Shown piece after piece: positions 17,287 to 25,718 of a stretch of 64,000 nucleotides of DNA. Position numbers and translations under genes: made by a program. Source of the DNA: Chungangia koreensis (GTDB lineage: Bacteria; Bacillota; Bacilli; Bacillales_A; Planococcaceae); contig NZ_JBHSEC010000007.1 in the NCBI RefSeq assembly GCF_042651785.1, forward strand, positions 1 to 64,000, in the 5' to 3' direction. The notes below the pieces were generated by a model that did not search any database, had not been told where the DNA came from, and saw only the letters and a program-made list of their open reading frames with translations. Within the stretch, counting starts at the first letter, position 1; every line of letters begins with the position of its first letter.

Positions 17287-17313
17287 AAAAGGCTCGCTGA
17301 TCGCGAGCCTTTT
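17287..17313. terminator. Bidirectional terminator
   Basis: AAAAGGCTCGC (17287-17297) pairs with GCGAGCCTTTT (17303-17313). T runs on both strands fit termination of the acetyltransferase gene and of the convergent ger operon. Confidence 0.88.
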
Positions 17314-18432
17314 CTAATATGTCATGCCTGTACTTTTTAATGAAACTTTGATATTAAGGTCAATATTTAGATGGCGATAGGCTTGTTGCCATTGCTTATA
17401 ATCAATGTTTTGATGTAACCGTGAAGATCTATATTTTAGTCCAAGGCCAAGTGGGTCGGCACCCTCTTCGGAAATTTTTTTAAGGAATTTTGTTAGATCT
17501 TCTTTTAGTTCTTCTTCTGCCATCCGATCAACTTCAGGTAATTCTTTTCCACGTATAGTGCTTCCAGATTCAATAATTGTGCCAATCATACTAAGGTCTA
17601 CGATGACAGTCGCTTTTCCACTTTCGTTATATCGAATTTTCAACTTTGTTTTATATTTATCAATCGAAGCTAATGCTGAGAAGTTTGAACCGTCTTGTAT
17701 TGTAATATCAGTCTTCGTAGCAAAATTCAGCAAAATATTAAAAATCTTTGTTTCCTCTGGACTTAGTTCGACTCTTTCTCCCTTTTTTACTAAAATGAGT
17801 GATTTGTCGATCTTATAATTTGATTCTTTTTGATCAAAGACAATGATTGGAAGTACAGGATGCACTCCTTTTTCCAAGTAAGTTCGTCTAAATTCAAAAA
17901 GGTTCGTGGTCACGATATAGGGGCTAAGTGTTCCAGTTGCGTCAAAGAAATTATAAAGGGAAGGATAAGTGGCAGATTCTGTAGCCGACTGCGCCATCAG
18001 AATCTCTTCAGCTGAAGGCCTGCCTACCGCTACCCATGAAATCAGCTGGATATCAGCTCTCCGCATAAGGTAATCAGCCATTTCCTTTAGGTCTTTTTCT
18101 AATATGTCTTCACCAAAAAGAATAATTTTACTATGGCCAAGCTCTAACTTTTTCTCACTTTCCGCTTCCATTAAACGGATAGCATCACCGATCGTTTTTC
18201 CTTCCTTCGTGATAAATGCATATTGCGGCTCAGACTGTTGTTTAAAAGAACTGGTTGGAACGAATAATTTCAAAGTGACTTTATATGGTTTATCCTCGTG
18301 ATCGGAACGGTCAATCCCAATTGCCGAAACGAATGCATTTTTATCAATATCTTTAAAGCCGCATGAAGTGAGGAGTGGGATCAAGACAAAAAGAATGAAG
18401 AAGAATGGTTTAATTCTCAGTTTCCTTAACAA
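17314..18432 (-). CDS. gerXC: Germinant receptor subunit C, Ger(x)C family lipoprotein
   Basis: A 372-residue lipoprotein. The signal peptide ends in the lipobox LTSC (Cys24), so it should be anchored on the outer face of the spore inner membrane. The GerC domain fills the rest, with SWVAVGRPSAEEIL near the middle of the N-terminal half. The start is TTG with GGAGG upstream, inside the end of gerXB. It forms a receptor with the A and B subunits encoded upstream; forespore (sigma-G) expression is usual for the family, but I could not place a promoter securely. Confidence 0.93.
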   Translation of the reverse strand: MLRKLRIKPFFFILFVLIPLLTSCGFKDIDKNAFVSAIGIDRSDHEDKPYKVTLKLFVPTSSFKQQSEPQYAFITKEGKTIGDAIRLMEAESEKKLELGHSKIILFGEDILEKDLKEMADYLMRRADIQLISWVAVGRPSAEEILMAQSATESATYPSLYNFFDATGTLSPYIVTTNLFEFRRTYLEKGVHPVLPIIVFDQKESNYKIDKSLILVKKGERVELSPEETKIFNILLNFATKTDITIQDGSNFSALASIDKYKTKLKIRYNESGKATVIVDLSMIGTIIESGSTIRGKELPEVDRMAEEELKEDLTKFLKKISEEGADPLGLGLKYRSSRLHQNIDYKQWQQAYRHLNIDLNIKVSLKSTGMTY

Positions 18433-19522
18433 TCTTTAACCTCCTCTTAACCCACCAAAATAGAATCCAAGTACCAAAAAATTGTATTGCAAGCAGTTCA
18501 TAAAACTTTTCGGTAGAAATGAATAATTGATATTCAGTCAAATAAATCGTGAGTAAGGCACTCACTACGCCAAATATAGATACTACACAGAAATGCATCG
18601 CAGGGAATGACTTAATCCGATAACGATCGAAATCGAACGTGCTTTTAAGTAATTCCAGGCTGACGTGCCAATGAATTAGAATACTAATGAATGAAATGGC
18701 CAAATAAAAGAGTAAGAAGATGAACAATATCCGTTCAATTATGCCGTATTCCATTCTGAGTGAATCACTCGTTGCGATCCAAGGATAGACGAGGGATTCG
18801 ATTCCCTTAAATCCATTAAATCCAATAGGGATAAAGTAAGTGATCATTAAAATTACAATTGCTGAACCTACAACCGTTATCAATTGTTTAAAACCAAATT
18901 GCTGCTGTGTCGTAAAGAATCGATTGAAGATTACTAAGTTAGATACACCATAAAACGTGAAGCTGGCTGCAGCAAAGGCTGCAAAGCTGGGAGTATGATT
19001 AACATAAGTAACTGCGATTTTGGCATAGTCCCAATTGATTTTGTCAGAAGTAATGGCTTTCAAGATGATAAAGAATACTAATGGGAAGAAAAACGCAAGG
19101 ATCATTTCAACTGAATAGAAAATACGATTGGTTTTCATCAGGATACCTACACAAAGAAATATCAAGAAATTGAAAACGATCAAAATCAGCGACATATCCG
19201 GCGTTAAAAAACGGATTAGTAAAAATGCAAATGTAATCAAGGTGATCAGACCTGATAGAAACCATAGAATTGAGTAATACACTAACAATGTATTAGTCAA
19301 CCAATTAGGCATAACTTGTCTAAGCAATTCCGGGAGACCTTTCCCTGGAAATGAAATATAAAATCGGGTGTGGACCCAAACGACGATCGCCCCGAAGACG
19401 ATGGATAATAATATTGCTGAAAGTGCCCCTTTTCCAGTGTAGTGAAGGAGAATGGAAGGAACAGAGGCGACAATGTTCACTACAAGATTAACAAATACCA
19501 AATAGTAATAAAATCGGCTCAT
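18410..19522 (-). CDS. gerXB: Germinant receptor subunit B, GerAB/amino-acid permease family
   Basis: A 370-residue integral membrane protein with about ten hydrophobic helices, of the endospore germination permease family (APC superfamily). This subunit binds the germinant in known receptors. The ATG at 19522 (MSRFYYYLVF) is chosen because it follows GGAAAGAGAG and lies 8 bp past the gerXA stop; an upstream in-frame start at 19582 would overlap gerXA by about 50 bp. It overlaps gerXC by 23 bp. Germinant specificity cannot be predicted from sequence. Confidence 0.93.
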   Translation of the reverse strand: MSRFYYYLVFVNLVVNIVASVPSILLHYTGKGALSAILLSIVFGAIVVWVHTRFYISFPGKGLPELLRQVMPNWLTNTLLVYYSILWFLSGLITLITFAFLLIRFLTPDMSLILIVFNFLIFLCVGILMKTNRIFYSVEMILAFFFPLVFFIILKAITSDKINWDYAKIAVTYVNHTPSFAAFAAASFTFYGVSNLVIFNRFFTTQQQFGFKQLITVVGSAIVILMITYFIPIGFNGFKGIESLVYPWIATSDSLRMEYGIIERILFIFLLFYLAISFISILIHWHVSLELLKSTFDFDRYRIKSFPAMHFCVVSIFGVVSALLTIYLTEYQLFISTEKFYELLAIQFFGTWILFWWVKRRLKIVKETEN

Positions 19523-19529
19523 GTTTGAT

Positions 19530-20855
19530 TCAACTCTCTTTCCGCTTTCGGTAATTGTAGAAGCGGAGATAAGGTTCACCAAAACTATTTAAATTGGTCA
19601 TGTAGAGAATTAGACCTAAAAATGAAAGCATCAGGCCTTCCAATCCGAATAGGCTTGCAAATAGTAGTAAGACCAGCCGGACAATGCGCATTGCGAAGGA
19701 CATTTCATTCATGGGGATGACAAAGGTTGAAATAGCCACCGCCGAAACGAGAATAATCATAATATTTGATGCCAGGGCAGCTTCCGTTGCAGCTGTTCCT
19801 AAAACAAGGCCACCGACCGTAGTAGCAGTGGCACTTACAGCTTTAGGTAAACGGATACTCGCTTCAAGTAATAATTCCATGAAAAATAACATCAAGAGCA
19901 CCTCCACAAAGGAAGGGTAGGGGACACCTGTCCGACTTCCGGCAATGGTCAGCGCGAGCTCTGTCCGGAAAACTTCAGGGCTATAAGAAGTGGTACCAAC
20001 ATAGAGGCCAGGCAAAAGGATACAAGTTAATAATCCGAGATACCGGAGCAACTTAACAAACTGGACAATCCAAAACGAATGGTAATTGTCCTCCATAGAG
20101 GTCATAAAATCGAAAAAAACAGTTGGACCGATAATCGCATGTGGAGTTCCATCCATCACAATCGCCACTTTTCCACCGGCAATATTATAAATGATCCGGT
20201 CTGTCCGTTCTGTCAACAATAGCAAGGGGAAGAGGGCAAATTTACTATTATTCATGAAATTCAATAATTGATCGGATGTTTGGATTAACTGTTTATCGTT
20301 CTTTGATATTTTTTCTTTCATTCTCTTCAGAACTTCTTCATTGACCTTTTCCTTGTCGTAAATGATGGCAAGTTTCATATGATTCAACATGCCGGCAGAC
20401 AAGTGCTCAACCATCAAAGAAGCGTTGTGATAGTTATGACGAAGGACGTTGATGTTGGTAGATAAGTTTTCGCTCAACCCCAACTGTGAACCATGAATCG
20501 TGGATTCGAGTTTATTGTCCTGAACGTCAGCATTATGTACTTTTGGCAGTTCTAAGAGAAAAAGTTCATTCCCGATGACGGTAAGTACATTCCCACTTGT
20601 AAGTGCAACAATAAGCTGCTCTTTAGAAGGAACTGTTTTTGTTTGAATGAGCGATTGAATATATGCCTTAAAGTGTTGTTCAGTAGGCATTTCAAAAAAT
20701 GGTTTGATTATACTCTTTTGAATGGCTTCCGAATCCACTTGTGTGACAACGTAAAACATGAGAGCAAGTTTGTGATCTATTTCTAAAGTTTTCTGAGTGA
20801 AGTCTTTAGAGTCTTTAAACTGCTCTTTGACCCACGAAATGATTTCTTTAGACAA
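19530..20855 (-). CDS. gerXA: Germinant receptor subunit A, GerA family
   Basis: A soluble N-terminal half (binding-protein-like in known GerA structures) and about five C-terminal membrane helices, with the conserved family segment PYPSFVEVLLMLFFMELLLE. The likely start is TTG at 20855, preceded by GAGGTG at 6 nt, giving 441 residues. The frame stays open to an ATG at 20954, but that lies inside the terminator hairpin of the upstream gene and has no ribosome site. First gene of the gerXA-XB-XC operon. Family call firm, start less so. Confidence 0.88.
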   Translation of the reverse strand: MSKEIISWVKEQFKDSKDFTQKTLEIDHKLALMFYVVTQVDSEAIQKSIIKPFFEMPTEQHFKAYIQSLIQTKTVPSKEQLIVALTSGNVLTVIGNELFLLELPKVHNADVQDNKLESTIHGSQLGLSENLSTNINVLRHNYHNASLMVEHLSAGMLNHMKLAIIYDKEKVNEEVLKRMKEKISKNDKQLIQTSDQLLNFMNNSKFALFPLLLLTERTDRIIYNIAGGKVAIVMDGTPHAIIGPTVFFDFMTSMEDNYHSFWIVQFVKLLRYLGLLTCILLPGLYVGTTSYSPEVFRTELALTIAGSRTGVPYPSFVEVLLMLFFMELLLEASIRLPKAVSATATTVGGLVLGTAATEAALASNIMIILVSAVAISTFVIPMNEMSFAMRIVRLVLLLFASLFGLEGLMLSFLGLILYMTNLNSFGEPYLRFYNYRKRKES

Positions 20856-20917
20856 GTAATTCACCTCATTGCGTATAGTAGGGATGCCATCTCCATGTTG
20901 GAAAACAAGAAATACAA

Positions 20918-20966
20918 GATAAGAATCTGTGGGGTTTTCCGTTAAGGAAACCACAGATTCTTATCT
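20918..20966 (-). terminator. Strong hairpin between the DUF2892 gene and gerXA
   Basis: A perfect 16-bp stem, AGATAAGAATCTGTGG (20918-20933) with its complement at 20951-20966. On the minus strand it is followed by a T-rich tract (TCTTGTATTTCTTG). It should end transcription of the DUF2892 gene and isolate the ger operon. Confidence 0.8.
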
Positions 20967-21021
20967 GTTATTAATGTGTGCAAGAACACGTTCCCCGATC
21001 CGGCCATCACCCATTTATCCC

Positions 21022-21639
21022 TTAATGTGTGATCTGTGGAGAATGTGTATTTTTAGAAGATGCACTGATGACTTGATCTGCAACTTCCTTCATCATCTGA
21101 TCGCTTGGCACACCATCTTTAGAGGAAGTGCCAGACTTATTCGCTGAACTTGAAGCAGCCTTTGTTCCGCTTCCGGATTGTGTGGACGTGGATGTTGACC
21201 CTTTTTGTGCAGTAGCGCTCTTACTTGTATTGCCGCCTTGTCCCGCTGAAGCAGTTTTACTTGTAGATGTAGTACCCGTTGCGTTTGCAAAGTCCTTCAT
21301 TAATTGACCAACTTCAGGTACTACATTTTGAACAGCGTTAGCAGCTTGTTGCATGGTTCCGCCAGTCATTTTTTGAGCAACATTTCCAGCCATTTGAGTG
21401 ATGCCAGCCATTGAACCTTGAGTGTTTTGCATCATATTTTTGTTGCCCATCATGGCTTTGGAAGGACAGTATCCTGTTGCTCCTTCAGCCGCATGCATTG
21501 CACCTAAGACAACCATTCCCTGTGCCATACGGCTTTTTGGATTGCGCATCAGCCTTGCTGTTCCAAATGCTGTTAAGATGGAACCCAGCATGAAACGAGT
21601 GAACGCACTCTTATTACTGATGTTTTGTGAATGTGGCAT
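21022..21639 (-). CDS. DUF2892-type membrane protein with Ser/Thr-rich tail
   Basis: A 205-residue protein. The first about 65 residues resemble a DUF2892 domain: two short hydrophobic stretches around GSILTAFGTARL and GMVVLGAMHAAEGATGYCP. The middle is Met/Gln/Asn-rich, and about residues 118-175 are low-complexity Ser/Thr/Gly/Ala/Lys. The tail resembles disordered surface or spore-associated regions, but no sorting motif is present. GGGGGA precedes the ATG. Function unknown. Confidence 0.75.
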   Translation of the reverse strand: MPHSQNISNKSAFTRFMLGSILTAFGTARLMRNPKSRMAQGMVVLGAMHAAEGATGYCPSKAMMGNKNMMQNTQGSMAGITQMAGNVAQKMTGGTMQQAANAVQNVVPEVGQLMKDFANATGTTSTSKTASAGQGGNTSKSATAQKGSTSTSTQSGSGTKAASSSANKSGTSSKDGVPSDQMMKEVADQVISASSKNTHSPQITH

Positions 21640-21757
21640 GTGTGTGAAATCCCCCTATCAGAATTTTCGAAAAAAGTACATTGCACCCTGTTTTTTACAT
21701 AAAAGCTATGCTACTATTGTTTCATATGAAGACTTACGAAAGGAGAATGGATGACAT

Positions 21758-23494
21758 ATGGCCAATCCGGTATGGAAAATAGGCGAAATCAGAGATCAAT
21801 TAAACATGATTGATGGGAAGAAGTCGCCGGATCGGGTAATACTAAATGCCACGTATTTGCATGGAATATACAAGACGTGGACACAAGGCAACATCTGGAT
21901 TTCCGGGGACCGGATCCTTTATGTCGGCAAGGAACTGCCGAAAAAAATGGACGGTGCGGAAGTCATTGATGCAAGTGGGCAGTACATAGTACCAGGCTAT
22001 ATTGAGCCACATGTACATCCATTTCAGCTTTATAATCCCCAAACGTTTGCCGATTATGCGGCACAACATGGAACAACAACATTCCTGTCTGATAATTTAG
22101 TTTTATTTTTGATGTTGGAAAATGAGAAAGCGTTTTCAATTTTAGATCAATTAAGAGAACTTCCATTTTCGTTTTATTGGTGGGCAAGATTTGACTCACA
22201 GACAGAGCTTGAAAATGAGCTTGAACTTTTTACAAACAAATCGGTCGGTGAGTGGATGGAGCGGCAGGATGTATTGGTTGGGGGTGAACTTACGGGCTGG
22301 CCGCGACTGATCAATGGCGATGATATGATGCTGTACTGGATGCAGATGGCGAAAATGTCGGGTAAAAAGATAGAAGGTCATTTTCCGGGTGCATCAGAGC
22401 GGACCCTTGTCCGGATGAAGCTATTGGGTGCTGACGGTGACCATGAATCGATGACGATTGAAGAAGTCGAGCGCCGCTTGCAGCATGGATACGCGGTTAC
22501 ATTGCGTCATTCATCGATTCGACCGGATTTGCCCGATTTGTTGCGTGATATTGTGGATAAAAAATGGAACGTATTTGATCACTTGATGATGACGACAGAT
22601 GGTTCGACTCCTTCCTTCCACCGAGATGGAGTAGTGGACAAGTGTATTCAAGTGGCATTAGACGCAGGAGTAAATCCTATTGATGCTTATCAAATGGCTT
22701 CATACAATGTTGCGAAATATTATAATTTGACTCATCTACACGGGCTTGTAGCGACTGGCCGGTATGCTACGCTCAACTTTTTGAGCAGCGAGGACAACCC
22801 TGTACCGGTTAGCGTCATGTCAAAAGGCGTCTGGTTGAAGCGTGATGGCAAAAAGGTAATGTCCTTGCCGGAAATCGACTGGTCTCATTTGAAACCATTA
22901 GAATTGTCGTATGATTTACTTGAAGAGGATTTACAGTTTTCATTGCCTTTCGGAATTGAAATGGTAAACGATGTAATTACGAAGCCCTACTCCATTTCTG
23001 TAGATTCTACGGATGGAGAGCTCTCCACTTCACACGATGAAAGCTTTTTGGTCCTGATCGATCGTCAAGGAAAATGGCGAGTCAATACATTGATCAAAGG
23101 CTTTGCTACTAGTGTGAAAGGTTTCGCTTCGTCCTATTCAAATACTGGAGATATTATTTTAATCGGTAAAAGTGTTAAAGATATGCTATTCGCGTTCAAT
23201 GAAATGAAGCGGATGCAAGGTGGTATAGTGTTAGCTGAGGACCAAAAAGTAATTGTCTCCATTCCGTTATCAATCGCCGGAAGCTTGTCATCTGAGCCAA
23301 TGGAAACATTAATTGAGCAAGAATTGAAGTTGAAAGAACAGTTGGCAGAGCGCGGTTATCGCCATGGTGATGCAATTTATACTCTATTATTCTTGCAATC
23401 GACACACTTGCCATATGTACGAATTACTCAAAAAGGAATATATGATGTCATGAAGAAAACCCCATTCTTCCCGGCATTCATGAGATCGAGGTGA
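21758..23494 (+). CDS. yerA: Adenine deaminase-like amidohydrolase (YerA-like)
   Basis: A 578-residue amidohydrolase-superfamily protein. The metal-binding EPHVHP motif lies near residues 86-91, with GHFPGAS near 207-213, and the C-terminal about 170 residues form the Ade C-terminal domain. Length and position (after the pur block and before yerB) match B. subtilis YerA, annotated as a putative adenine deaminase. The true substrate is unproven. AAAGGAGAATGG precedes the ATG. It heads the co-directional yerA-yerB-yerC block; the yerB start follows within 2 nt. Confidence 0.9.
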   Translation: MANPVWKIGEIRDQLNMIDGKKSPDRVILNATYLHGIYKTWTQGNIWISGDRILYVGKELPKKMDGAEVIDASGQYIVPGYIEPHVHPFQLYNPQTFADYAAQHGTTTFLSDNLVLFLMLENEKAFSILDQLRELPFSFYWWARFDSQTELENELELFTNKSVGEWMERQDVLVGGELTGWPRLINGDDMMLYWMQMAKMSGKKIEGHFPGASERTLVRMKLLGADGDHESMTIEEVERRLQHGYAVTLRHSSIRPDLPDLLRDIVDKKWNVFDHLMMTTDGSTPSFHRDGVVDKCIQVALDAGVNPIDAYQMASYNVAKYYNLTHLHGLVATGRYATLNFLSSEDNPVPVSVMSKGVWLKRDGKKVMSLPEIDWSHLKPLELSYDLLEEDLQFSLPFGIEMVNDVITKPYSISVDSTDGELSTSHDESFLVLIDRQGKWRVNTLIKGFATSVKGFASSYSNTGDIILIGKSVKDMLFAFNEMKRMQGGIVLAEDQKVIVSIPLSIAGSLSSEPMETLIEQELKLKEQLAERGYRHGDAIYTLLFLQSTHLPYVRITQKGIYDVMKKTPFFPAFMRSR

Positions 23495-23495
23495 C

Positions 23496-24554
23496 ATGAT
23501 GAGGGGAAATGCATTTGTAGTTTTGCTGTTGTTCATGCTATTATTCCTCTCGGCTTGCAAAGACAAAGAAGAGGTGGTCGTAAGTGCGGACACCCCCGAG
23601 CCGAAAGAGGAACAAAGCGAAGAGATAGAAGAAGAGATAAAAGAATCATTACCATATAAGGCTCCGTTTACGGGAGTTGGTTCAGAAGTGGAAAACGATA
23701 GAAGACCTGTTTTAGTGACGATCAACAACCACCCGCATGCTCGACCGCAGTCTGGAATTTCCGATGCGGATATCGTGTATGAGCTATTGGCGGAAGGCAG
23801 TGTGACAAGACTATTGGCGTTATTCCAAAGTGAACTCCCGGAAGAAATCGGACCAGTACGTAGTTCGAGAGATTACTTTATCGATATTGCAAAAGGACTT
23901 GATGCTTTTTACGTAGCACATGGTTATAGCCCGGAAGCGAAAGCAATGCTTCAAAATGGGGTGGTCGATCATATTAACGGCATGCAGTATGACGGCATTT
24001 TGTTCTGGCGTTCCAAGGATCGTGTCGCGCCGCACAACTCCTATATATCCGGCGAAAATATCGTGGCAGGAATGGAAAAGGTGAAGGCTGATCCGGTAAT
24101 GTCCCAATCGCCGCCATTTGTTTTCTACGATTCGGCAGAAAATGTTACGATAGAAACGATTGCAAATACCATTGACGTACGTTACGGTTCAAATGAGAGC
24201 TTCCACCATACGTATACTTATGATCCGAACACTTTTACGTATAGCAGGCAATCCGGTGGGGAAACAACGATAGACCGTAAGACGGGTGAAGAAGTAGCAG
24301 TTTCCAACATATTGTTCTTTGAAACGCCGCATCGGACAATCGATACTGTCGGCCGTCAGGAAATCGAACTTAACGGCGGAAAAGCGTATATCTTCCAGGC
24401 AGGGGCCATGAGGGAAATTGAGTGGGCGAATTTGGACGGTGTCCTTACTCCGATTGAAGGCGGACAGCCAGCGAAATTAGTGCCTGGTCGTACGTGGATT
24501 CACGTCATTCCGACAAAGCCTGGGTTATCCCAATCCGTAACGTTTACACCATAA
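23496..24554 (+). CDS. yerB: DUF3048 lipoprotein (YerB-like)
   Basis: A 352-residue lipoprotein. The hydrophobic signal ends in LSAC, giving a lipidated Cys21. After an acidic linker of about 25 residues comes the DUF3048 region, with RPVLVTINNHPHARPQSG near residues 69-86 and GPVRSSRDYF. Function unknown; the domain is widespread in Bacillota as a surface lipoprotein. It starts 2 nt after the yerA stop, so the two are probably co-translated. Confidence 0.9.
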   Translation: MMRGNAFVVLLLFMLLFLSACKDKEEVVVSADTPEPKEEQSEEIEEEIKESLPYKAPFTGVGSEVENDRRPVLVTINNHPHARPQSGISDADIVYELLAEGSVTRLLALFQSELPEEIGPVRSSRDYFIDIAKGLDAFYVAHGYSPEAKAMLQNGVVDHINGMQYDGILFWRSKDRVAPHNSYISGENIVAGMEKVKADPVMSQSPPFVFYDSAENVTIETIANTIDVRYGSNESFHHTYTYDPNTFTYSRQSGGETTIDRKTGEEVAVSNILFFETPHRTIDTVGRQEIELNGGKAYIFQAGAMREIEWANLDGVLTPIEGGQPAKLVPGRTWIHVIPTKPGLSQSVTFTP

Positions 24555-24587
24555 TTCAATTACAGAACGAAAGGTTGGAATCGCGAT

Positions 24588-24908
24588 ATGCAAATAGATA
24601 AAATTCGGGGTCGCCAAACAGATCAGTTATTCCAAGCCATCTTAGAGTTAAAGGATTTGGAGGAGTGCTATCGGTTTTTTGATGACCTATGCACAATCAG
24701 CGAAATCCAGTCCCTCTCACAACGCTTGGATGTGGCCCATATGCTGACACAAAAGAAGACGTATGAAACGATTAAACGGGAAACAGGTGCCAGTACTGCG
24801 ACCATTTCTCGTGTGAGAAGATGCTTTGATTACGGCAATGACGGCTACGTTGAAATGTTAGGAAGACTATACCCGGAAGAAACTGTCCAAAATGTTGCGA
24901 AAGACTGA
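24588..24908 (+). CDS. yerC: TrpR-like DNA-binding protein (YerC/YecD family)
   Basis: A 106-residue helical protein of the TrpR/YerC/YecD family. The helix-turn-helix is at about residues 57-85, with KRETGASTATISRVRRC as the recognition helix. Its regulon is not known here. In B. subtilis the gene also lies between yerB and the pcrB-pcrA genes. A terminator directly follows, so pcrB probably has its own promoter. Confidence 0.9.
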   Translation: MQIDKIRGRQTDQLFQAILELKDLEECYRFFDDLCTISEIQSLSQRLDVAHMLTQKKTYETIKRETGASTATISRVRRCFDYGNDGYVEMLGRLYPEETVQNVAKD

Positions 24909-24937
24909 GTGGAGCACCATATCCACTCGGTTTTTTT
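24907..24937 (+). terminator. yerC terminator
   Basis: GAGTGGA (24907-24913) pairs with TCCACTC (24922-24928), with seven T residues at 24931-24937. A TATAAT at 24940-24945 just after could be the -10 of a pcrB promoter, but I see no convincing -35. Confidence 0.85.
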
Positions 24938-24980
24938 GTTATAATAAAGAAATGCAAAAACGAATGTTAGGTGGATGACA

Positions 24981-25676
24981 ATGGAATTCAGAACTTGGCG
25001 CCATGTGTTCAAATTGGACCCGGCAAAAGAGCTCTCGGACGAACAGTTGGAAATGGTGTGTGAATCGGGTACGGATGGCATTATTGTAGGCGGCTCGGAT
25101 GGAGTCACTCTCGATAATGTACTTAGCCTCCTTGTAAGGGTTAGACGGTATGCGGTCCCGGTTGTTCTGGAAATTTCAACAATCGACTCCATTACACTAG
25201 GGTTCGATTACTATTTCATCCCTTCTGTGTTGAATAGCCAAAACCCGGCATGGTTTAAAGATCTCCATCATCTTGCGATTAAAGAATATGGACATCTGAT
25301 GGACTGGGACGAGCTGGTGGCGGAAGGATATATCATTTTGAATCCTGACTGCAAAGCAGCCAAGCTAACCGAAGCAAATTCTGAATTGAGTAATGATGAC
25401 GTGGTGGCTTATGCACGGATGGCTGAACACTTTTTCAAATTGCCAATTCTCTACTTGGAATATAGCGGAGTATATGGGGATATAGAGGTTGTAAAAGAAG
25501 CGAAAGAGGTTTTGGAGAATACGCGTCTGTTTTATGGCGGAGGAATCCGTTCTGCTGAACAGGCCCGTGCAATGGCTGAAGTAGCAGATACGGTCGTAGT
25601 CGGAAACATTATTTATGAAAATATCGATGCAGCCCTTTCGACAGTCAAGGCAGTTAAATCAGTACAAAATATATGA
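24981..25676 (+). CDS. pcrB: Heptaprenylglyceryl phosphate synthase
   Basis: A 231-residue TIM-barrel prenyltransferase that joins heptaprenyl diphosphate to sn-glycerol-1-phosphate, making an archaeal-type ether lipid precursor known in Bacillota. FKLDPAK and GTDGIIVGGSDGVT are at the N-terminus, and the phosphate-binding FYGGGIRS at about residues 183-190. The ATG at 24981 has GGTGG at a usable distance; the ATG at 24975 abuts it. In the known order it precedes pcrA and ligA. Confidence 0.94.
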   Translation: MEFRTWRHVFKLDPAKELSDEQLEMVCESGTDGIIVGGSDGVTLDNVLSLLVRVRRYAVPVVLEISTIDSITLGFDYYFIPSVLNSQNPAWFKDLHHLAIKEYGHLMDWDELVAEGYIILNPDCKAAKLTEANSELSNDDVVAYARMAEHFFKLPILYLEYSGVYGDIEVVKEAKEVLENTRLFYGGGIRSAEQARAMAEVADTVVVGNIIYENIDAALSTVKAVKSVQNI

Positions 25677-25718
25677 CATGGATGAATGGACCATCCATTT
25701 TAAATAGGCGGTGCAATC

